From positions 1 to 14,076 of the forward strand of contig SKNL01000098.1 of the NCBI GenBank assembly GCA_007120555.1: a stretch of 14,076 bases of DNA. Direction: 5' to 3'. Both the position numbers and the translations under genes were made by a program. Every line of letters begins with the position of its first letter. Position 1 is the first letter of the stretch. Source of the stretch: Balneolales bacterium. Lineage in GTDB: Bacteria; Bacteroidota; Rhodothermia; Balneolales; Natronogracilivirgulaceae. This document shows, piece by piece, positions 7,213 through 13,573 of the stretch. Below the pieces are notes generated by a model. It ran no database searches. It was not told the origin of the DNA and saw only the letters and a program-made list of their open reading frames with translations.

Positions 7213-8307
7213 TCAGTTGTCGCCGTTATCACTGGATTTGACGGGTGATGCCGCACTTTTTGCTGCTGTGCTTTTAGCTGATGCGGAATCCGTCTCCTTG
7301 CCGTTATCCGGGTATTGGTCAGGCATCAGCTTGCGCCGTACAATATCCTCGATGGCAGAGCTGAGCTTGGGGTCTTCCTGCAGGAACTGCATGGCCGAGT
7401 CGGTTCCCTGTCCTATAGGTTCACCGTCATAGCGGTACCAGCTGCCTCGTTTTTGGACAATATCATACTGAACAGCCAGATCGAGCAGTTCTGCGATGCG
7501 TGAAATTCCCTGACCGTACATGATATTGAATTCACATGTTTTAAAGGGAGGTGCCACCTTGTTTTTTACCACTTTCACCTTGGTGCGATTCCCGATTACA
7601 TCATCACCACGTTTGATGGCACCGATGCGGCGTATATCGATACGGACCGAAGAATAAAATTTGAGTGCCTTGCCACCGGTCGTGGTTTCAGGATTTCCAA
7701 ACATCACACCGATCTTCTCGCGGAGCTGGTTGATGAAAATCACGGCGGTATGAGTTCTGTTTACGACTCCTGTAAGCTTTCTCAGGGCTTGTGACATAAG
7801 CCGGGCTTGCAAGCCCACCTGAGCGTCACCCATTTCGCCTTCAAGTTCGGCACGGGGAACAAGTGCAGCTACCGAGTCGATGACAACGACATCGAGCGCG
7901 GCCGAACGGATAAGGGTCTCGGCAATTTCCAGTGCCTGCTCCCCGCTGTCAGGCTGAGAGATGAGCAACTCATCGATTTTGATTCCCAACGCCTTGCCAT
8001 ATTTGGGGTCAAAGGCGTGTTCGGCGTCTATGAGTGCCGCATGTCCGCCTGCTTTCTGAGCTTCGGCAATAACATGAAGAGCCAGGGTGGTCTTGCCACT
8101 CGATTCGGGTCCGTAAATCTCGGTCACACGTCCCCGGGGTATGCCACCGACACCGAGTACATGATCTACCATCATCGAACCGGTGGATATGCACGGGATG
8201 TTTTCAATGGGCTGGTCTCCCAGGCGCATGATGGTCCCTTTGCCATACTGTTTTTCGATCTGGCCCACAGCCAGGTCTATTGCTTTTCTGCGTTCGTTAT
8301 CAGACAT
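7213..8307 (-). CDS. recA: Recombinase RecA
   Basis: RecA forms ATP-dependent filaments on single-stranded DNA, carries out strand exchange and stimulates LexA self-cleavage. The 364-residue product has Walker A GPESSGKT (66-73), catalytic Glu96 in DAEHAFDP, Walker B VVVIDS (140-145), the L2 DNA-binding loop FGNPETTTGGK (203-213) and the signature ALKFYSSVR (214-222). The start MSDNERRKAIDLAV is set by an AAGGAG Shine-Dalgarno nine bases upstream. The frame remains open to a GTG at 8379, but that extension would run through the ribosome site and the promoter. The C-terminal tail (about 331-364) is Ser/Ala/Lys-rich and nearly neutral, unlike the acidic tail of E. coli RecA. A good promoter with a flanking inverted repeat lies upstream. 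recX follows. Confidence 0.98.
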   Translation of the reverse strand: MSDNERRKAIDLAVGQIEKQYGKGTIMRLGDQPIENIPCISTGSMMVDHVLGVGGIPRGRVTEIYGPESSGKTTLALHVIAEAQKAGGHAALIDAEHAFDPKYGKALGIKIDELLISQPDSGEQALEIAETLIRSAALDVVVIDSVAALVPRAELEGEMGDAQVGLQARLMSQALRKLTGVVNRTHTAVIFINQLREKIGVMFGNPETTTGGKALKFYSSVRIDIRRIGAIKRGDDVIGNRTKVKVVKNKVAPPFKTCEFNIMYGQGISRIAELLDLAVQYDIVQKRGSWYRYDGEPIGQGTDSAMQFLQEDPKLSSAIEDIVRRKLMPDQYPDNGKETDSASAKSTAAKSAASPVKSSDNGDN

Positions 8308-8316
8308 TGGATTGCA

Positions 8317-8322
8317 CTCCTT
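8317..8322 (-). promoter_or_regulatory. recA ribosome binding site
   Basis: AAGGAG on the minus strand, nine bases before the ATG at 8307. It is one of the few clear Shine-Dalgarno sites in the window, and it decides the recA start over the upstream GTG. Confidence 0.8.
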
Positions 8323-8347
8323 TTTATATATGTGTAAAATATGTGAA

Positions 8348-8376
8348 AATATACTTTCTTTTCGCAAGAATACCAA
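8348..8376 (-). promoter_or_regulatory. Candidate recA promoter
   Basis: On the minus strand TTGGTA (8376-8371), a 17-base spacer and TATATT (8353-8348) give a good sigma-70-type promoter. Transcription would begin near 8341, leaving a leader of about 34 bases that contains the AAGGAG site. Matches to consensus are four of six at -35 and five of six at -10. Confidence 0.6.
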
Positions 8377-8387
8377 CACTGCTTGCG
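8363..8387. promoter_or_regulatory. Inverted repeat flanking the recA -35 (candidate SOS operator)
   Basis: CGCAAG (8363-8368) and CTTGCG (8382-8387) are perfect inverted 6-mers separated by 13 bases, and the -35 hexamer (8371-8376) lies between them. Position and symmetry suit a repressor such as LexA, but the sequence matches neither the E. coli (CTGT-N8-ACAG) nor the Bacillus (GAAC-N4-GTTC) box. The regulator is unknown. Confidence 0.4.
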
Positions 8388-8594
8388 GGAATCTTTATTT
8401 GTTAAGACAAGGAACCAGGACAAAACTTACAATCCATTTCGCGATTAATCCAATAAAATATTGCCTTTTTGTGATATGTAGAGCTGATTTGTGCGCGACC
8501 CGCCGTCACCCGGCCGTACTGGTCCGCCAACCTTTTCGATATCCCGCCAAAGAATACCTATCTTCCGGCTTTGGATTCACAATGCTTCCGAATC
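8388..8594. other. Intergenic region before tatD, no recognised element
   Basis: This is the tatD-side part of the recA-tatD divergent region. It is AT-rich to about 8470 and GC-rich after that. I could not find a convincing plus-strand promoter, ribosome site, RNA gene or terminator. Nothing here reads as a small gene. Confidence 0.5.
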
Positions 8595-9353
8595 ATGATC
8601 GATACACATTGTCATATTTATCTGCCACAGTTCCAGCAAGATCTCACTGACGTTCTCGACCGGGCGGCACAGGCGGGGATCACCGACATCATGATGCCGG
8701 CAATCGACTTCGGTTCCCTGGAGCAAATGGATGAACTTGCCCATCCGCGTATCCGGTTTCACAAGATGGCAGGAGTACATCCCTGCGATATCAACGGTAC
8801 GGCGGAAAGGCTTGGCAAGCGGGTGCTTGAACACGGGGATGCCGGCGAGATCATAGCCATTGGCGAGACGGGACTGGACTACTACTGGTCAAAGGACCAT
8901 ATCGATGCCCAGCAACAGAGTCTCCGGGAGCATTGCCAGGCGGCCAAGATGCTGGACAAACCCGTGATACTGCACAACCGTGAAAGCACGAAAGATCTGC
9001 TGGATATCATCGAGGAGCAGCAGGACGGGCGTCTCAGGGGCATCTGGCACTGCTTCAACGGAACCCCTGAACAGGGACGGCGGGCCCTGGACCTGGGACT
9101 GTACCTGGGCATAGGCGGTGTCGTCACGTTCAAAAACGCCGGAGTGGACCGGGTGGTGGCCGGTTTGCCGCCGGACCGGCTCGTCCTGGAAACGGACGCC
9201 CCTTATCTGGCGCCGGTGCCGAAGCGCGGCAAGCGCAACGAACCATCCTTCATAAAATACACGGCGCAAAAACTGTCCGAACTGTTCGGTATCTCACTTG
9301 AGGAGACAGACCGTATCACCACGGAAAATGCCCGTCGGCTGTTCCGGCTCTGA
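8595..9353 (+). CDS. TatD family metal-dependent DNA hydrolase
   Basis: TatD proteins are TIM-barrel hydrolases using two metal ions, with 3'-5' exonuclease activity linked to DNA repair. The 252-residue product has every metal-binding site: His5 and His7 in MIDTHCH, Glu91 in GETGLDYY, His127 in ILHNRES, His152 in WHCFNG and Asp201 in ETDAPYL. RGKRNEPSFI (211-220) is the family signature near the C-terminus. Length matches the family (about 255-265). The start is the ATG at 8595; a TTG at 8571 in the same frame would add eight residues before the conserved N-terminus and is unlikely. No Shine-Dalgarno is seen. It is divergent from recA and convergent with the ABC ATPase gene, so it is probably transcribed alone. 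Bacteria often carry several TatD paralogues (TatD, YcfH, YjjV), so no symbol is given. Confidence 0.93.
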   Translation: MIDTHCHIYLPQFQQDLTDVLDRAAQAGITDIMMPAIDFGSLEQMDELAHPRIRFHKMAGVHPCDINGTAERLGKRVLEHGDAGEIIAIGETGLDYYWSKDHIDAQQQSLREHCQAAKMLDKPVILHNRESTKDLLDIIEEQQDGRLRGIWHCFNGTPEQGRRALDLGLYLGIGGVVTFKNAGVDRVVAGLPPDRLVLETDAPYLAPVPKRGKRNEPSFIKYTAQKLSELFGISLEETDRITTENARRLFRL

Positions 9354-9394
9354 GGCCGAACCGTTCCCTGGCGGGGATGGTCATGCTTCTTTCT

Positions 9395-10057
9395 TCAAGA
9401 TGGGCTGGAGGCATCTTCTCTCACCGGAAACGTGATGTAATCGTCGCACAGTTTGGCCAGGCTGCGCCGCAGATGGCTGGAGACCAGGATGGTGCCTCCG
9501 CTGCTTTTGTACTCGTTCAACATTTCCAGCGATGCCTTTTTGCTGGATTCGTCGAGGGCGCGGAAGGGCTCGTCCAGCAGGATCAGCTCCGGCTGTGTGA
9601 TGAGACTGCAGGCCAGCATCGTTTTCTGGAGCATCCCGCTGGAGTAGGTGCCGATCAGATTTTCCCGCCGCTCGTCGAAATGGAGCCGCTCAAAGAGCTC
9701 GTCCATCCGGCGGGGCGAATCGCTGTCGTCCCACTTTTTTCGCGCCCGAAGTGTCCATTCCAGCAGTTCATTGGCGCTCAGGTAGGCCGGCAGGTCCGTG
9801 GCGTCAGTCACAATCCCGATATGTTTCAAAAACCGGTGCGGGGCATCGTAGATCGGCTCCCCCAAAAAGGTAATAGTACCCTCGGTCGGAAACGCCGTAA
9901 TCGAGACCAGGCGCAGAAACGTGGTCTTGCCTGATCCGTTGGCCCCGATGAGCCCGGTTGCCGTGCCTTTTTGGAAATGGTGGTTCATGCCGGACAGGAT
10001 CATGGGCCCGGTGCCGTACCGCTTCGATAGGTTTTCTACATTCAGAAAGTCACTCAT
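9395..10057 (-). CDS. ABC transporter ATP-binding protein
   Basis: This is the cytoplasmic ATPase of a small ABC transporter. The 220 residues contain Walker A GANGSGKTT (38-46), ABC signature YSSGM (138-142), Walker B with catalytic glutamate LILLDEP (158-164, Glu163) and switch His195 in VSSHL. At the Q-loop, where Gln is expected, the sequence reads IGIVTDATD (80-88), with Asp85 in its place. The signature is the SSGM form often seen in ABC-2 exporters. The start at 10057 gives MSDFLNVENLSKRYG, a normal family N-terminus. An upstream GTG at 10171 would run back into the permease gene and is rejected. It begins 17 bases after the permease stop and is the last gene of the operon. The partner is almost certainly the preceding membrane protein. 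The substrate is unknown. Confidence 0.88.
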   Translation of the reverse strand: MSDFLNVENLSKRYGTGPMILSGMNHHFQKGTATGLIGANGSGKTTFLRLVSITAFPTEGTITFLGEPIYDAPHRFLKHIGIVTDATDLPAYLSANELLEWTLRARKKWDDSDSPRRMDELFERLHFDERRENLIGTYSSGMLQKTMLACSLITQPELILLDEPFRALDESSKKASLEMLNEYKSSGGTILVSSHLRRSLAKLCDDYITFPVREDASSPS

Positions 10058-10074
10058 AAATATCACTTGAAAGG

Positions 10075-11337
10075 TTATGCATATCTCCTCCGGAAGGCGA
10101 ATTCGTTGCTTCGGGACAAAAGCCATGCGGATACGGCCGAAACCGCCACATCGGCCAGAGTCCACATCCACACAGCCTGCCAGCTTGCCGCTTCGGAGAA
10201 CAATGCCGCTGCGGCAACCGTGAGCAGGAACGCGAGGGTCCAGCGTGTCTGTAAAAAGAACCGGGCGATCATCCAGTCACGCGGTGGCAGCATCCACCAG
10301 TGGAATACCGGTGGTGAGATGGCCGGATCGGATACGGGCCATGCCAGCATGTTTTTCGCCAGTATCCAGAACAGGAGCCAGCCGGCGTGCCAGCTTTCCG
10401 GGGTCCCGAGCCAGATGAGCAGCCAGTAGGTGAAACTGAGCAGGGCGATGATGCGGCCCATGGGACGCTTGCGGTCCAGCTGCACGAGCTGGGTCCAGAC
10501 CGCCGCACGCCACCTCTTGGGAACCCAGTAGATGGATCCGTAGGATGCCGGTTCACGCGATTCTTTGGAGCCGGTGGCCGGATTGGTGAACAGCTCGTAG
10601 TAAAATGCGTCACTCTGGTAGTAGCGCCGGTCGTAATGCCGGATCTCCCTGCCAAGCAGGAAGCCCGAGTATCCCAGGAAAAGCACAAAGGGGAGAATGG
10701 CCAGTACCATGTGCGGGATGGCCGCTGAGACTACCACGACCATCATGCCAACGAACGTGACCAGGATCGTACTCAGAAATGTTGGAAACATGCCGGCATC
10801 CACAGGGATGCTTTTGCCAACGGAATCGAGCGATTCAAACAGCCGGCGCCCGGACTTGCCTTCGTTCCAGCGCTGAGACGACGCACCGATGGTTGCGAAA
10901 CGGTAGAGCGCATACAGTATGATGGCCGTAAGCGCGATCAGGCCCGCAGCAAACAGCCGGGTCTTCTCGTGGAAATCCTGAGCCGGATTCACACTGTCGC
11001 CAAAGGCAATGACGGCAATGGCAGCCAAGCCGTAGAGCCACAGCGCACGGAGCTTCACCAGGTGATGGAGAAACAGCCGCCGGGGGGACGGATTCAGTTG
11101 CAGGACCAGCGTCTTGTCGCCATCCGGGAACAGCATGTGCGGGGTAATGAATGCCATACATCCCGCAAATGCCATGGCCAGGTAGCGAAACAGCACTATG
11201 CGCTCTTCCAGTGCCAGCTCGTGCGCCAGCCACAGGAGCGCCAGCAGGATGACCAGCCCGGGGATCATCGCGGTAATCCGGCGGGCCGCTGAAACATGGC
11301 GTCCGGGAATGGCACGGTATGTGAGTGGTGTGAGCAC
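10075..11337 (-). CDS. Multi-pass membrane protein, putative ABC transporter permease (GTG start)
   Basis: I do not recognise a precise family. The 420-residue protein has about ten hydrophobic segments, near 22-42, 52-70, 97-113, 128-148, 187-206, 208-228, 296-311, 318-335, 366-381 and 388-406. A polar cytoplasm-like region at about 230-295 contains SIYWVPKRWRAAVW, and the C-terminus is basic. Its place directly before an ABC ATPase, 17 bases apart, makes it the likely permease of an ABC-2-like exporter. The role is inferred from context, since no signature motif is seen. The start is GTG at 11337, supported by AAGGTG four bases upstream and by the 11-base gap after pdxB. An ATG at residue 24 is an alternative but would cut the first membrane segment. 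Confidence 0.72.
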   Translation of the reverse strand: MLTPLTYRAIPGRHVSAARRITAMIPGLVILLALLWLAHELALEERIVLFRYLAMAFAGCMAFITPHMLFPDGDKTLVLQLNPSPRRLFLHHLVKLRALWLYGLAAIAVIAFGDSVNPAQDFHEKTRLFAAGLIALTAIILYALYRFATIGASSQRWNEGKSGRRLFESLDSVGKSIPVDAGMFPTFLSTILVTFVGMMVVVVSAAIPHMVLAILPFVLFLGYSGFLLGREIRHYDRRYYQSDAFYYELFTNPATGSKESREPASYGSIYWVPKRWRAAVWTQLVQLDRKRPMGRIIALLSFTYWLLIWLGTPESWHAGWLLFWILAKNMLAWPVSDPAISPPVFHWWMLPPRDWMIARFFLQTRWTLAFLLTVAAAALFSEAASWQAVWMWTLADVAVSAVSAWLLSRSNEFAFRRRYA

Positions 11338-11341
11338 GTTG

Positions 11342-11347
11342 CACCTT
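11342..11347 (-). promoter_or_regulatory. Ribosome binding site of the permease gene
   Basis: AAGGTG on the minus strand lies four bases before the GTG at 11337 and one base after the pdxB stop. It supports GTG as the start codon. Confidence 0.5.
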
Positions 11348-11348
11348 G

Positions 11349-12578
11349 TCAGCTTGTTCCTGTTTGCGTTGCCCGGAAACCGAGGGTGTTGAGGATGGGG
11401 TGCCGGTCAAACATTTCAAGATCCAGTCCGATTTCCGGAAACTCATTCCGCAGTGGCATGTCCTGGCGTAAACGCAGAAAGGCCGGACCCTTTTCCCCGT
11501 CGGGCATCCCGATAAGCGTGCGCAGCGAAGCATCATACGAGAATACAGGATGCAACCGGCCCAGCACATCGCGCAGCGTCATGTTCCTGTCAGGAAGTGC
11601 CTCGTGTTGCGGTTCTTCAGTTGCCTGTTCCGGGTTGTCCAGGCCCAAAAAACGGTGCAGCGCTGTGCACATCATTTCCGAAGCGTTGCGCTTTGCCTGA
11701 ATGGAGTACCCGGCAATATGCGGTGTGGCCAGACTGGCACTGTTTGCAGTGGTGTCCGAGAAAACGGGTTCGTTCTCCCATACATCACAGGCAAACATGC
11801 GGACAATTCCCCGCTGTTGCGCTGCAAGCAACGCCCCCTCGTCCATCACACCGCCACGTGAAGCGTTCAATACGATTTTTTTGGGTGATGCTGCAAGCTT
11901 TTTTCGATCCAGCCAGTGCCGGGTCGCATGAGGGCCGCTGTGTTCGAGCGGAACGTGCAACGTAAGGATATCACAACCCAACGCCTCCTCAAGGGAAGCC
12001 GACCGGAAAGCCGGCCGGAAGGAATGATGGACGGATTGTTGCAAGGATGGGCCTGCCGGCGACGGCTGTTTCAAACTGGAACCGGAACCGCTGTCCCGGG
12101 AGCCTTCCAGCTCCCGCTCTTCCCTTGGGGGGTCGTACCGTATGCAACCAACACCGATCTTTTCGAGCAGATCCGCCACAGCGGAGCCCGTAAAACCGGC
12201 ACCGACCACACCTGCCGTAAGCTCCGATGGTGGTATCTCCAGGGCTTCACAAGCCGAGAGAACGGCCATAGCGACATACTCAGCAACACTTCGGGCATTG
12301 GACCCCTTGGCATCCGCAACGGCAATACCCAGCTGTTTCAGCCAGGCCTCATCCAGATGATCCCTGCCCGCAGAAGCGGTGGCAACAAAACGAACCCGGC
12401 TTTTTTCAGGAAGTGTTCTGCTGTTGACAGGGTTGGTTGTCCGCACGAGCAGGGCATCCGCTTCCCGCACCTGATCCGCAGTCCACCCCGCTATGGGATC
12501 GTATTGCATAAGACGCAGGGAGGGATAAAGGAATCGTTCTAACTGATAATGATGCCGGTCGGCCAGTACGGTAATCAC
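11349..12578 (-). CDS. pdxB: Erythronate-4-phosphate dehydrogenase PdxB (GTG start)
   Basis: PdxB oxidises 4-phosphoerythronate with NAD, the second step of the DXP-dependent route to pyridoxal phosphate. From GTG at 12578 the product has 409 residues. It shows the D-2-hydroxyacid dehydrogenase fold: the dinucleotide loop GAGFTG (126-131), Arg241 in NASRGG, Glu270 in DVWENEP and His287 in ATPHIAGYS, forming the expected catalytic set. The extra C-terminal region (about 325-409) fits the PdxB dimerisation domain and sets it apart from SerA or other relatives. A Ser/Gly/Pro-rich insert of about 40 residues (about 152-193) follows the first strands of the NAD domain. The start was chosen because VITVLADRHHY matches the family N-terminus; another GTG at 12659 would overlap the upstream gene by 71 bases. 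The gap to that gene is 10 bases. No Shine-Dalgarno is seen. Confidence 0.88.
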   Translation of the reverse strand: MITVLADRHHYQLERFLYPSLRLMQYDPIAGWTADQVREADALLVRTTNPVNSRTLPEKSRVRFVATASAGRDHLDEAWLKQLGIAVADAKGSNARSVAEYVAMAVLSACEALEIPPSELTAGVVGAGFTGSAVADLLEKIGVGCIRYDPPREERELEGSRDSGSGSSLKQPSPAGPSLQQSVHHSFRPAFRSASLEEALGCDILTLHVPLEHSGPHATRHWLDRKKLAASPKKIVLNASRGGVMDEGALLAAQQRGIVRMFACDVWENEPVFSDTTANSASLATPHIAGYSIQAKRNASEMMCTALHRFLGLDNPEQATEEPQHEALPDRNMTLRDVLGRLHPVFSYDASLRTLIGMPDGEKGPAFLRLRQDMPLRNEFPEIGLDLEMFDRHPILNTLGFRATQTGTS

Positions 12579-12588
12579 GGGGAAATGT

Positions 12589-13314
12589 TCAGAGTCTGTG
12601 ATGGTTGGCCCGGCGCGATTTAGGCGGGTCCAGGATCTCCTTGATAAGGATACCGTCACGGAGTTTCTCGGGATTCATCAGAACCCCCTTGATATATTTT
12701 CTGCCCCGCGTATCGGTGACAACTACTTCGGGCACTTCATCCAGGTCCTTATAAATGGGGTTGTCACCTTCGGTCAGTTCCCGGTTGAGCCGGTCGGCAT
12801 GGACACCGATCTCCTTGCGGGACTTGCCCTCATAGGAAAACGGGTCAGAGGACGGGGAACCCGATCCCTGTCTGGATCCCGCTCCAGATCCGGAAACAGG
12901 ACCATGCGAAGGATGGCGATACGTGGAATCACGCTGCGATCTGCTTTGGGAATGTGTGCTGGGGCTGGCAGCTTGCTGACGGGATGCCTGAGCTGTTCTT
13001 TCAGGATGTTGTCCGCTGCCCGTACTGCGGGAGTGCTGCTGGTCCGGTTCTTCGCCGCCGACCACTTTTTCCAGTCCTTCGAAAAAATCTTCCCAGCTCT
13101 GCTCCCCGCGCTCTTCCCGGGAGCCCGTCTGAGTGGTTCTGGCAGTGGTCTGTGACCTCTCGCTGCGGTCAGGCTCAGCCTGCGGCCAGGCGTCCTCGTC
13201 CGTCCGCGCCTTCTCAGGCCGCTCTGCTCCCCCTTTCAGCCCTTCAAAAATCCGTCTGAGGAACGGAAAAAGGAGGAAGATCAAAATCAGGATGGTAAAA
13301 AGATCGATTTCCAT
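12589..13314 (-). CDS. Uncharacterised single-pass membrane protein with disordered middle
   Basis: No function is recognised. The 241-residue product starts with a strongly hydrophobic segment (about 4-20, DLFTILILIFLLFPFL) followed by Arg-Arg, which predicts an N-out/C-in anchor with the rest in the cytoplasm. Residues about 30-165 are low in hydrophobics and rich in Ser, Gln, Arg, Glu and Gly, so probably disordered. One short ordered-looking island, WEDFFEGLEKVVGG (74-87), lies within them. The C-terminal 65 residues are compact, with VVVTDTRGRKYIKGV and the helix LRDGILIKEIL (218-228). From memory, similar small anchors ending in an acidic-hydrophobic helix occur in Bacteroidota-type genomes, but I cannot confirm homology. 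ATG at 13314. It is the first gene of a tight operon with pdxB and the ABC pair. Confidence 0.75.
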   Translation of the reverse strand: MEIDLFTILILIFLLFPFLRRIFEGLKGGAERPEKARTDEDAWPQAEPDRSERSQTTARTTQTGSREERGEQSWEDFFEGLEKVVGGEEPDQQHSRSTGSGQHPERTAQASRQQAASPSTHSQSRSQRDSTYRHPSHGPVSGSGAGSRQGSGSPSSDPFSYEGKSRKEIGVHADRLNRELTEGDNPIYKDLDEVPEVVVTDTRGRKYIKGVLMNPEKLRDGILIKEILDPPKSRRANHHRL

Positions 13315-13464
13315 CTGTCGGTTGCCATTGGTTATATTCTATCCGATAATTGAGCAAGATATCACTTTTTTTCACAACAATTCACAAGTAAACCCTGTCA
13401 GCGACTCATTGGTTCTCTGTCCGGCCAACCGGCAGCCCAAAAAGGCACAGGCGATTTTTTAAAC

Positions 13465-13546
13465 CAGATAGTTATTTGATGAAATGTCCATGACGGCAAC
13501 CCTTCACACAGAAGCATGATTATCATCGTCATGGACATTCTATCTG
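13465..13546. repeat. Long inverted repeat upstream of the phosphorylase gene
   Basis: AATGTCCATGACG (13483-13495) and CGTCATGGACATT (13527-13539) are perfectly complementary over 13 bases around a 31-base loop. A second pair, CAGATAG (13465-13471) and CTATCTG (13540-13546), extends the stem by 7 bp with an 11-base bulge on the left side only. The loop carries a perfect 11-base palindrome, ATGATTATCAT (13516-13526). No T tract follows on either strand. It could be an RNA structure, a two-site operator, or a remnant of a small mobile repeat. It ends 27 bases before the ATG at 13574. Confidence 0.6.
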
Positions 13547-13573
13547 ACCTTGTGAATCATAATTTATAAACAG

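Noticed and set aside
8308..8379. GTG start 24 codons upstream for recA
   Set aside because: The extension would translate the Shine-Dalgarno and promoter, and the residues added do not look like RecA; ATG at 8307 has a proper ribosome site.
9354..9394. Bidirectional terminator between tatD and the ABC ATPase gene
   Set aside because: Only a CCC/GGG pairing with no T tract is visible in the 41-base convergent gap.
9377..9934. Plus-strand open frame of 185 codons
   Set aside because: It is antisense to the ABC ATPase gene and only reflects its GC-rich codons.
10058..10171. Upstream GTG start for the ABC ATPase
   Set aside because: It would overlap the end of the permease gene by about 97 bases and add residues before a normal family N-terminus.
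11916..12542. Plus-strand open frame of 208 codons
   Set aside because: It lies antisense to pdxB, whose catalytic motifs are intact; the product resembles no known protein.
12579..12659. Upstream GTG start for pdxB
   Set aside because: It would overlap the preceding gene by 71 bases, and the added 27 residues precede the family N-terminus.
13315..13400. Promoter for the membrane protein/pdxB operon
   Set aside because: TATAAC and TTGTGA-N17-TGATAT are both possible on the minus strand, but neither has both hexamers good enough to call.
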